Part shown: positions 53,218 to 60,758 of the stretch, one piece after another
How the letters are laid out: every line of letters starts with the position of its first letter
Position numbering within the stretch: the stretch's first letter is position 1
Origin: JACMLD01 sp044223995
GTDB taxonomy: Bacteria > Bacteroidota > Bacteroidia > Chitinophagales > Chitinophagaceae
Direction: 5' to 3'
DNA: 64,000 nucleotides
NCBI GenBank assembly: GCA_044223995.1
Contig: JBGALE010000002.1
Location: 248,001-312,000, forward strand
The notes under the pieces: model-generated
What the model was told of the DNA's origin: nothing
Database searches by the model: none
The model's input: only the letters and a program-made list of their open reading frames with translations
Position numbers and translations under genes: made by a program

Positions 53218-53886
53218 TCAACCTTTTTTAACAAAAGTAGGCCCTATATGAACCGTCACATATAACCACCATGTTATCCGAAGCATAATAAGTGTAAATA
53301 TTAAGGTGAAAACAAAAAGAGCAGTCCCAAAATATCTAACTGTATAGAAGTATATGGGCAGAGCTACTAGAACTTTAACAGCAACCATGAATGAATTTCT
53401 CAACAATGGCCGTAGTCTCCGTACCCGCTTTTCAAAATCCATCCACCCATTTATATCCATGCTGCTTTTTACATCTGTGTAAGAGATAGCAAAGAGTGAG
53501 CTAAGAGTTGGAGCCAGAGCCGGATCATCTGGGGCTTGCATATTTATTTCCACACTTCTCAGCTTACCAAGATTGTAACCAGCAACATCCTTTATAATTT
53601 TTCTATACTTCCTCCCAGTTGTCGCGAATAGCCACCATGAGAGAATGTATATTGTGTTGTCAACAATAAAAAACATAATAGAAGGAATTATGAAATGCCC
53701 CCGGACAAAGAAATCCACAATCGCCTTATAATCTGTAATATCAATCCAAGTATATTTAAAGTAAATCTTTTCAAAAAGGAATGAAGTGATACTGACTGAA
53801 AATAAAATATTTAAAATTCTGAGAACACGGGCATAAATTGGCTTGCCACTTAGATAAAGTTCAAGGATAGTGTTTAAATATTTCAT
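53218..53886 (-). CDS. Predicted membrane protein of the integrated element
   Basis: 222 residues with about four hydrophobic helices (residues ~25-42, 58-78, 165-182, 188-210) and a central soluble part (KYRKIIKDVAGYNLGKLRSVEIN). I recognise no family. It lies between the recombinase (194-base gap holding nothing recognisable) and the coupling-protein-like ATPase, so a transfer or maintenance role is possible by position only. Confidence 0.65.
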   Translation of the reverse strand: MKYLNTILELYLSGKPIYARVLRILNILFSVSITSFLFEKIYFKYTWIDITDYKAIVDFFVRGHFIIPSIMFFIVDNTIYILSWWLFATTGRKYRKIIKDVAGYNLGKLRSVEINMQAPDDPALAPTLSSLFAISYTDVKSSMDINGWMDFEKRVRRLRPLLRNSFMVAVKVLVALPIYFYTVRYFGTALFVFTLIFTLIMLRITWWLYVTVHIGPTFVKKG

Positions 53887-53932
53887 GGCAGGTTGTTTGC
53901 AATAATTTATGAATTTGCTCTAACAGTTCCTA

Positions 53933-56929
53933 CTATTTCTTCTTTTTCTTAATGGAATCAGCTACCACCTTTGCAATAGCGTTCTGTTTCTGCTCCTGTT
54001 CTTCTTCAGACAAGGTCTTGTATTCAACTTTAACCCTATACCCCTTAATGCGTGTTTCGGTATTTGATTCAGAAACAAGGTTTTCATCTAAATATTGAGC
54101 AAGTGCATCAGGCGGAAGTACAAGCACTTTTGAAGACTCTGTGATAGTTTGTGATATAGCTAACCGGATTTTCTCCAGGGTGCTGCTCTCGGGTGCAGTA
54201 GCAATGATAAGATCATAACCGGCACTAATGCATTTTTGAATATTATGCATTTCCCAGGTTGCAGGAGTTGTTACAGAGATTTCTATAGCAATTCTTTTCC
54301 CGTTCTGTTCTAATAAGACATCCACAAACCCTTTGGCATCTGGAAGTGGCGCTTCAATAGTCGCCTTATACCCCCGCTTCTCCGCCATTTGCTTTATAGA
54401 GTTTTGTAATAGTCTGTGTTGTCGGTCTTCTTCTTTTTGAATAAAGGTTGTTGCAACAGTTTCAGGTAGTTCTTTTTGCTCTCTGAATGAACTGGGTAAT
54501 TGTTCTTTCTGTACTTCCTGTTTCTTTTTATATTGTATTGGCTTTTCGTCTAGTTCCTTTTCCTGCTCCGGCAACTTCATCGTTACATTCAGCATTGCCT
54601 CCACTTCCTGTTGCGGTGTTCCATAGGTGTTTCTTGAATATTCAATTATTTGGGATTGAACTATCTCTGGGATATTTGATTTTGAAAGTTGATTAGTTGT
54701 AAGCGAAAAATCGTTCTCCGGCTTATCAACCCTCATTATCACTTCCCCTGTTCCAAGGTTTTGCAAGTCTTTGGCTTCAAAGAAAGAAAATCCTTCTTCC
54801 ATTTTCCTGGCATCGGTATCCCCTAAGCGGAAACATATTCTTGTACCTGCATTAGCCATTACTGAACCTGCAACATCACTGTCATTTCCTAACTGTTGCA
54901 TGGATTGATGAGCAAGTATAAGTCCCAGATGATACTTTCTGGCACCTGATAGAATAGAAGCCATCGTAGGAGTGATGAAGTGCTGGAACTCGTCTATGTA
55001 AACAAAGAAATCATTTCTCAATGATTCTGACTGAGCCTGTCTTGCCATTGCGGCCTGCTGTAGTTTTGCCACTATGAATGTTCCAAGAAGATAACTGTTC
55101 TCTTCTCCCATTAATCCCTGAGACAGCTTTATCAGAATTATCTTCTTCTCACTCATTAATCTGTCAAAGTCAATACTCTTCTTCTGGGCTACCATGTTCC
55201 TGATTAGTTTGGGACGAAGGAAACTATCAAGCCTTGTGAGTATGGAACCAATGGAACTTGATTTCAGTAGTGGGTATTCTTTCTGCCAGTAGTAGACAAT
55301 AGTGGGGTCAGTAACGGTGGCTAATACTGTATCACGGTAATTCTTCTCAATCAGGAAGCGTCTCAGGTCTGCCAATGTTCCTCCTTCAGTGCTTTCTAAA
55401 AATGCCAGTATTGCATTGGCAAATACACTGTTCATCTGATCTCCCCAGCTGGTGGATTGCTTTCTAAAGGCTGCTACCAAATCAGAAGACAGGATTTCCT
55501 TTTCAATATCAGAATGTGCAGTCAGGATATTTAATCCAACCGGGTAAGCTGTATCTGTGGGGTCGATCAGTAATACATCTTTGATTCTTCTCTCCGGTAT
55601 ATACTTTAGAACCGATTCTATTAAATCTCCATGTGGGTCAAGTACCGCTATCCCATTACCCTGTTCAATGTCCTGTACAATCATTTGTTTTAACAGTGTT
55701 GACTTACCTGTACCTGTTGCTCCGATGATATGGGTATGTTTTAACCTTTGGCTGTTACTGACTGTAACAGTTATCTTCTCTCCCTGGTGGATATTGGTTC
55801 CAAGTACAAATGGCTGACCTTTTGTTATCCCAGGCGCTTTCTTTGTCTTGCCTGCATCTCTTTCAATCTTTGATGAGATAATTGAAGCCGATGGAAAATG
55901 CACCAGCGTTGCAAGCTCCTTGCTGTTTAAAAGCATCCCCAGCCGGTGAGATTGTCTTAAAAGTACATCTTCACAATGTCTTTCGTTGTCATACCAGTTA
56001 TTTGAAAGGGGTATCAATTGATTTCCCTGGCTGCGGGATATATGCCGTATCGCTTCACTTAAGTGCAGAGTAGTTAATTCACTGCTTCCAATGACTCTGA
56101 TAACTACTCCATACAAGGGGCTTATTACCTTCTGCTTTGCCAATGGCAACATATCGGGGGCGTCTGCGAAGAAGGGATCCCCGTATTCATTGGTAACTGA
56201 GCGGATAATACTCTCTGCCCAGCCGTTTCCACTTTTCTTAAATATTACCTGTATTGCACCGCTTTCCCCTTCCCGGTAATTATCCATGAGTCCAATGATA
56301 CTGGTCAGCGGATCTGGCTCGAAACTTCCGGAAACTCTGATTGGACGCATGAATTCATTTTCCAGTCCAAAGTCAATTACTGTCATGTTATTGGAGAATA
56401 GTTCTTTCAATGCATCTTCTCTGTCCATCACTACAGCCTGCGGGAAATTTGCTTTTACCAGGCTTTTCAGAAATCTGGCATCATCCGTAGAGCAGGCATA
56501 CTGTACCGTTATTCTATTCCCTGTTGCCACTATCTCAAATGAAACGGGATTTGCGCAGGAACCAAGCATGAGCAGAAGCTCTTCTGATTCCTGCAGCGGT
56601 ACTTTGTATCCCTTAGGGAAAACAACTGAAACGGTATGTTGTGGCCAGTCCGGGACAAATGGATATGCCAGTATCTCATCTTCCTCCGGTTCTTCCTTTT
56701 CTATCAGCTTTCTGTTAAATGCATTCCTCACTGATCTGGCAATACTGCTCAGTAGTGTTGGCCTTCTGCCATCATCAATGATTTGTTTAGGTACTGGCAG
56801 ATGATGAGAAAAGAAGGGTTCAAAGGGTGGTTCCATATCAACCGGTTCATCAAATACCTGCCATCCCCGGCATTTGAGTTCCCAGGAATAGAACTGGAGG
56901 GTGAGTTGTTCGGCAATGGTTGAAAGCAT
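53933..56929 (-). CDS. VirD4/HerA-like conjugative ATPase with C-terminal nuclease-like domain
   Basis: 998 residues. Walker A GATGTGKST (residues 403-411), IAVLDPHGDLIESVL, Walker B FFVYIDEFQHFITP and LILAHQSMQQL are typical of T4SS coupling-protein/DUF87 DNA-pumping ATPases. The N-terminal 370 residues have no known domain. After a charged linker (~800-850) there is a module with GFVDVLLEQNGKRIAIEISV, which fits the Asp...Glu-X-Ser/Lys core of PD-(D/E)XK nucleases. It probably moves DNA during element transfer; the nuclease-like tail may bind or cut DNA. The start is 3 bases after the upstream gene. Confidence 0.85.
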   Translation of the reverse strand: MLSTIAEQLTLQFYSWELKCRGWQVFDEPVDMEPPFEPFFSHHLPVPKQIIDDGRRPTLLSSIARSVRNAFNRKLIEKEEPEEDEILAYPFVPDWPQHTVSVVFPKGYKVPLQESEELLLMLGSCANPVSFEIVATGNRITVQYACSTDDARFLKSLVKANFPQAVVMDREDALKELFSNNMTVIDFGLENEFMRPIRVSGSFEPDPLTSIIGLMDNYREGESGAIQVIFKKSGNGWAESIIRSVTNEYGDPFFADAPDMLPLAKQKVISPLYGVVIRVIGSSELTTLHLSEAIRHISRSQGNQLIPLSNNWYDNERHCEDVLLRQSHRLGMLLNSKELATLVHFPSASIISSKIERDAGKTKKAPGITKGQPFVLGTNIHQGEKITVTVSNSQRLKHTHIIGATGTGKSTLLKQMIVQDIEQGNGIAVLDPHGDLIESVLKYIPERRIKDVLLIDPTDTAYPVGLNILTAHSDIEKEILSSDLVAAFRKQSTSWGDQMNSVFANAILAFLESTEGGTLADLRRFLIEKNYRDTVLATVTDPTIVYYWQKEYPLLKSSSIGSILTRLDSFLRPKLIRNMVAQKKSIDFDRLMSEKKIILIKLSQGLMGEENSYLLGTFIVAKLQQAAMARQAQSESLRNDFFVYIDEFQHFITPTMASILSGARKYHLGLILAHQSMQQLGNDSDVAGSVMANAGTRICFRLGDTDARKMEEGFSFFEAKDLQNLGTGEVIMRVDKPENDFSLTTNQLSKSNIPEIVQSQIIEYSRNTYGTPQQEVEAMLNVTMKLPEQEKELDEKPIQYKKKQEVQKEQLPSSFREQKELPETVATTFIQKEEDRQHRLLQNSIKQMAEKRGYKATIEAPLPDAKGFVDVLLEQNGKRIAIEISVTTPATWEMHNIQKCISAGYDLIIATAPESSTLEKIRLAISQTITESSKVLVLPPDALAQYLDENLVSESNTETRIKGYRVKVEYKTLSEEEQEQKQNAIAKVVADSIKKKKK

Positions 56930-56932
56930 TGG

Positions 56933-57547
56933 TTAGCGTTTTGCCATAATGGGTTTACGTTCCAGTTCTGTCAGTCCCCTGATCCCTTTGGCAAGTGCCA
57001 TGGCATCTACAATCTTAAGTACTGTACTGTGAACGGTATCTCTAAACATTAGTTCTGTATCCTCATGGTAATAGGTTCGTTTGCAAAATATTTGTTCCAG
57101 GGCTTTTCCAAAGACTGGGATACCGGCAAGCATTCTTTGAGCAAAACCCCTTGTCTGTCCCTGTCTCCAGGAAATGAAGAAGGCTGTGCCAAATGGTGCA
57201 GCACAGAGTATGTATGAAAGTGAACCCCTGTAAACAACGATATACTCCCTCTTGTCATTTAGTATTCCTCCCTCTCTTTTATTTGTTCTTTCAAAATAGA
57301 TATGTGGGATTTCCATTTTCTTTAGGGTCTCTACCGTTGTTTTATAGAACTCCTGGGAGGAGAACTGTCCTTCCTCGAACAGGTGGTACCAGTGGTCGGT
57401 GATTTCTGGTTTTTTGGCAATGGCCCTGATAATGGCAATGAATACAGAGAGCAGGAAGATACCAAAGAGAAGCTGGAAGATGAGGTCAGTGGTAACTAGG
57501 ATGAGCAATACAGCTGGTATCACTCCTCCGTAAAGATGAGCGTGCAT
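56933..57547 (-). CDS. Predicted membrane protein upstream of coupling-protein ATPase
   Basis: I use ATG 57547 (MHAHLYGGVIP); about 204 residues. Two hydrophobic segments near the N-terminus (AVLLILVTTDLIFQLLFGIFLLSVF) and one more at LSYILCAAPFGTAFFIS, then a basic soluble tail ending RKPIMAKR. The stop is 3 bases before the ATPase, so it is tightly coupled and could be its membrane partner, in the way that small membrane proteins accompany coupling proteins. I recognise no family. Confidence 0.7.
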   Translation of the reverse strand: MHAHLYGGVIPAVLLILVTTDLIFQLLFGIFLLSVFIAIIRAIAKKPEITDHWYHLFEEGQFSSQEFYKTTVETLKKMEIPHIYFERTNKREGGILNDKREYIVVYRGSLSYILCAAPFGTAFFISWRQGQTRGFAQRMLAGIPVFGKALEQIFCKRTYYHEDTELMFRDTVHSTVLKIVDAMALAKGIRGLTELERKPIMAKR

Positions 57548-57729
57548 CGTTAAAAGGTTTAAGGTTAAAAGATACCGGGGGCGGAAGGATTGTGGTTCTA
57601 AGAGGAATACCGAAAGTATTATAAAGGCTTTATTCAAAAAACCGTAGGAGTACTGTAATTTTTGTGACTGATTTTCTGTATATTTTGATGTTACAAGTAC
57701 AAAACGCTTAGTACAAAAAGAAAATTAAT

Positions 57730-57945
57730 TTAGAGCCTACAGGAATTATTTAATTGCACCGGGGGACAGGCCTTAGTGCCGTAACTGCAAAACACACAAC
57801 AATCGCCCTTCTTTGGTTTAATAATAGTTTCGCAATTTGTACACGTATAGAAATACAGGCAGGTATCAGTCGGCATAGTTTCCGCTTTTTGATATCCACA
57901 GTTGGGGCAGGTTATAGTCGATTCCAGAATTATTATATTTTCCAT
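57730..57945 (-). CDS. GDCCVFCSYGT-family zinc-ribbon protein
   Basis: 71 residues. CPNCGYQ, CTNCETI and KPKKGDCCVFCSYGTKACPP give at least two zinc-ribbon-like Cys clusters. The GDCCVFCSYGT motif defines a small family found in mobile islands, often near metal-resistance or mercury-transport genes. No such genes are adjacent here. It is probably a metal-binding cytoplasmic protein. A palindrome lies 78 bases upstream. Confidence 0.85.
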   Translation of the reverse strand: MENIIILESTITCPNCGYQKAETMPTDTCLYFYTCTNCETIIKPKKGDCCVFCSYGTKACPPVQLNNSCRL

Positions 57946-58022
57946 GTTCTATTTTTTTGCAGCGGATGCTTTTTGCGTTTATTCTACTAAATGCACCCTC
58001 ACTGTCTAAATAATTTTAAGCA

Positions 58023-58038
58023 GACTTTGGCTAAAGTC
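58023..58038. promoter_or_regulatory. Palindrome upstream of GDCCVFCSYGT gene
   Basis: GACTTT-GGCT-AAAGTC, perfect 6-bp arms, in the AT-rich 237-base gap between the zinc-ribbon gene and the thioredoxin-like gene. A candidate operator; the binding protein is unknown. Confidence 0.35.
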
Positions 58039-58182
58039 AATTTTTAATTTCTACAAAAGTAAACACCTTCACCCTAATAAATCCTGCAACGTGATATAAC
58101 ATTTCAGGGACTTGCACCTGATTCTACTTTTTTCAACAGTTTTCAGCATAATCGATAGCAGGAACAAAAATGTCCCTATTAA

Positions 58183-58671
58183 CTACCTGCAAACCGGTTT
58201 TCCATCTATATTTAAGTTCTTTGCAAAGTCAATCAGTGATTCCACTGGCTGGTATCCGGAAGTACGGTTTATAACCTTCCCCTCGCCTGTTAGAAAAAGA
58301 AAGGTAGGTGTCCCTTTTACTTCGTACTGACCCCTTATCATCTCACCTTCAGTGCTGTCATAATCAATCATCAGGTTAATAAAATGTTCGTTGAATACAT
58401 CACCAACCTGCTTTTGTGGCAAGACCTCCTTCTTCATTCTTTTGCACACCGAACACCAACTGGCATGTATCATCACAAACAAAGGCTTGTTTTCCTTCCT
58501 GGCAATAACAACTGCTTTCTCCAAGCCTCCTTCGAAAAATTTTATCCCATCGGTTGACTCATAAGATGCCACCGACTGCACCTTATTATTTCCACACGAC
58601 ACAATTATTACAGATAACATAGATACTGAGAAAAAGGAAAGTAAGAAGTAACGACTGAATATTGTTTTCAT
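58183..58671 (-). CDS. Thioredoxin-fold lipoprotein
   Basis: 162 residues. The lipoprotein signal ends IIVSC (lipidated Cys26), so it is membrane-anchored in the periplasm. The thioredoxin-like active site is IHASWCSVCKRMKKEV, with a cis-Pro at KGTPTFLFL. It resembles DsbD-gamma/thioredoxin_7 reductant carriers. It is the cargo of the integrated element, next to the zinc-ribbon gene. Confidence 0.88.
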   Translation of the reverse strand: MKTIFSRYFLLSFFSVSMLSVIIVSCGNNKVQSVASYESTDGIKFFEGGLEKAVVIARKENKPLFVMIHASWCSVCKRMKKEVLPQKQVGDVFNEHFINLMIDYDSTEGEMIRGQYEVKGTPTFLFLTGEGKVINRTSGYQPVESLIDFAKNLNIDGKPVCR

Positions 58672-58759
58672 ATATGAGTTTTAGTGATTAAGTAATTACA
58701 CGTTTTTGAATAGATTTTGAAACTTTTTTATCACAGTCTTTATCGGGGTTTATTTTTAG

Positions 58760-59236
58760 CTATCGTACTATATCGCATTGAACCAGAATAGCATTTGTAT
58801 ATAAATCAAGGTCTTTGTCATATGTATTTCCCACAGTAATTGCCCCTTTTACTTTAATATTATCACCTTGTTTGATACCTAAGGTATGAGGGTTGGTTTG
58901 TCTGGTAAAGGAACAACTAACACCAACTTTCCCCGCTGCTTCTCTGAGTACTATCACAATGTCATTATGCTGGTTGGTCTTTAAAGATTGCACCCTGCCT
59001 TCTACAATCAGTACTTTTGAATTGCCGTCTGATGACAAATATTTTGCATTTGCCCTGGCCTGATCGCTCATGAATTCATTTAACAAATCTTTGATGTTCA
59101 TTTCAGCGAATACTTTCTCCTTTTGAACATTTCGATGGGGTTTAAAAAAAAGATAAAGTCCCGTCAAAATGCCAATTGCAATTATCACAAGTGCAAGCCA
59201 GGCGATGATTTTAAGAGTCTTCCCTTTTAGTATCAT
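58760..59236 (-). CDS. Membrane-anchored OB-fold (tRNA_anti-like) protein
   Basis: I use ATG 59236 (MILKGKTLKIIAW), which puts the single hydrophobic segment (ALVIIAIGILTGLYLFF) at the N-terminus; about 158 residues. The soluble part begins with a helical stretch (NIKDLLNEFMSDQARANAKY) and continues as a five-strand OB fold (VLIVEGRVQSLKTN, IKQGDNIKVKGAITVG), as in tRNA_anti-like proteins of Bacteroidota. It is divergent from the YceI gene across a candidate Crp/Fnr site. The role is unknown. Confidence 0.8.
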   Translation of the reverse strand: MILKGKTLKIIAWLALVIIAIGILTGLYLFFKPHRNVQKEKVFAEMNIKDLLNEFMSDQARANAKYLSSDGNSKVLIVEGRVQSLKTNQHNDIVIVLREAAGKVGVSCSFTRQTNPHTLGIKQGDNIKVKGAITVGNTYDKDLDLYTNAILVQCDIVR

Positions 59237-59289
59237 ATCAGAATGTATTGATAAATCAGGACAAATATTAACATTACTTCGACATGTTG

Positions 59290-59307
59290 CTGTCGCCATA
59301 GCGACAG
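59290..59307. promoter_or_regulatory. Candidate Crp/Fnr-type operator between OB-fold and YceI genes
   Basis: CTGTCGC-CATA-GCGACAG, perfect 7-bp arms. The core TGTCG-N6-CGACA has the same spacing as CRP-family sites (TGTGA-N6-TCACA). It sits in the divergent control region of two cargo genes while a Crp/Fnr regulator gene lies just beyond YceI. The match to that regulator is inference. Confidence 0.5.
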
Positions 59308-59330
59308 GTCCGCGTGGGATTAATTTCAAC

Positions 59331-59347
59331 TTTTGTTTTAAACAAAA
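59331..59347 (+). promoter_or_regulatory. AT-rich palindrome at the YceI start
   Basis: TTTTGTTT-T-AAACAAAA ends four bases before the YceI ATG. A related TTTTGTTTAAAA stands just upstream of the Crp/Fnr gene start on the minus strand. It may be a shared promoter or operator element. Confidence 0.35.
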
Positions 59348-59350
59348 AAA

Positions 59351-59914
59351 ATGAAAAAGACTTTATTCTCTATTGTCGTGATTGTAATCACAAGCACCCA
59401 ATTATCTGCCCAAAACAAAATGATTACCAATACCGGACACGCGGTAATTTTTTCTCACACTTCTGCAGAAGACATTACAGCCAACAACTATGAAGTAACC
59501 GGTTCTATCAATCCATCTACAGGCGAGGTGGCTATTTCAGTTCCTGTACAGAGTTTTCAATTTGAGAAAGCGCTAATGCAGGAGCATTTCAACTCTGGTC
59601 AGTTTATGGATTCAAAACAATTTCCCCGCATTACATATAAAGGCAATATCAGTAATCCAGGTAATGTGAACTTTACAAAAGATGGAAAATATGAAGTAAC
59701 AGTAACCGGAATCCTTACCATTAAAGGCACAGGTAAACCCATTACAGAAAAAGCCACCATTGAAGTTAATAACGGGAAAATAACAGTAAATAGCACGCTC
59801 CTGGTAAAAGACATTGGCAGTTATGGCGTAGGAAAACCTAAAGGAAGTAAAAAGAATAATGTGGCGGATGATATACAGGTTACCTACAATGGAGTATACC
59901 AGACTGCAGAATAA
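59351..59914 (+). CDS. YceI-family periplasmic lipocalin-like protein
   Basis: 187 residues with a signal peptide ending QLSAQ. SAEDITANNYEVTGSINPSTG, ISVPVQSFQFEKALMQEHFN and FPRITYKGNI match YceI. The fold holds isoprenoid-type ligands in the periplasm. It is the only cargo gene on the plus strand in this section. A bidirectional terminator lies between it and the convergent Crp/Fnr gene. Confidence 0.9.
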   Translation: MKKTLFSIVVIVITSTQLSAQNKMITNTGHAVIFSHTSAEDITANNYEVTGSINPSTGEVAISVPVQSFQFEKALMQEHFNSGQFMDSKQFPRITYKGNISNPGNVNFTKDGKYEVTVTGILTIKGTGKPITEKATIEVNNGKITVNSTLLVKDIGSYGVGKPKGSKKNNVADDIQVTYNGVYQTAE

Positions 59915-59924
59915 GTTACCTTAA

Positions 59925-59958
59925 AAACCTGTTGTGGCACTATGGCAACAACAGGTTT
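59925..59958. terminator. Bidirectional terminator between YceI and Crp/Fnr genes
   Basis: AAACCTGTTG (59925-59934) pairs perfectly with CAACAGGTTT (59949-59958), loop 14 bases. It lies 11 bases after the YceI stop, and its right arm overlaps the Crp/Fnr stop codon. T-rich flanks are short. Confidence 0.6.
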
Positions 59959-60643
59959 AGTTTCCTATGCTTTGAAGTTTATTGAACACCTTTAACTGCC
60001 TGGTATCATAATCAATCAGACCCTGTTCCCTAAATCTATTCATATTGGTCGCTACAGTTTGACGGGAGGTCGCAGTAAGTTTTGCAATATCATCATGTGT
60101 AATGAAAAACTTTGTCTGGTAACTGTCTCCTATTTTATGTCCAAACTCCTGGGCAAACTCCTTCAGAAAGTCAAATATTCGTGTAGACGCATCTTTAAAT
60201 ACCATTGAAGAAAGACGGTTTTCAATCTTTTTAATACGAAGGCCAATAAGTTTTCGGATACGAAGATTAAGGTCGGCATTCATTTGCATCATTGATTTGA
60301 GGTTATCAACGTCCATAAAGCAAACCACACAATCTTCCATTGCAACAGCATAGTCATTCTGGTCTTCCGTATTTTCCAATAGTGACATCTCACCGAAAAT
60401 ATATCCCGGTCTGATAATGTATTTTATTAACTCCTTTCCTCCACCATTTTGAGAAGAAATTTTGACCATTCCCTCCTTCAGAAAATATACATAACGGCCC
60501 TTCATTTCAGGAAAATGCAATAAGGTATCTTTACCGATCTTTCGCATGATCATGGATTTTTCCATATTCATGATATCGTCTTTCTTCATTCTTTGCAGGA
60601 TATCAAAATGCTCCAGGTACCAGAGTTTGTCTTTTGTCTCCAT
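59957..60643 (-). CDS. Crp/Fnr-family transcriptional regulator
   Basis: 228 residues. The cyclic-nucleotide-binding-type domain (LLHFPEMKGRYVYFLKEGMVKI, YIFGEMSLLE) is followed by a long helix and a winged helix (DDIAKLTATSRQTVATNMNRFREQGLIDYD). No Cys cluster of Fnr type is seen, so it is not an iron-sulfur sensor. It probably controls the adjacent cargo genes through the CTGTCGC/GCGACAG palindrome or the TTTTGTTT elements. Confidence 0.92.
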   Translation of the reverse strand: METKDKLWYLEHFDILQRMKKDDIMNMEKSMIMRKIGKDTLLHFPEMKGRYVYFLKEGMVKISSQNGGGKELIKYIIRPGYIFGEMSLLENTEDQNDYAVAMEDCVVCFMDVDNLKSMMQMNADLNLRIRKLIGLRIKKIENRLSSMVFKDASTRIFDFLKEFAQEFGHKIGDSYQTKFFITHDDIAKLTATSRQTVATNMNRFREQGLIDYDTRQLKVFNKLQSIGN

Positions 60644-60758
60644 AAAAGGGATATATTTTAAACAAAAGTATTATTATTAAAATTAAGTAACCAATCCCCA
60701 ATCCAATTCATTTAACTTATGAAGTATTTGTCAGATAAACTCAACCACTCCGCACTTA

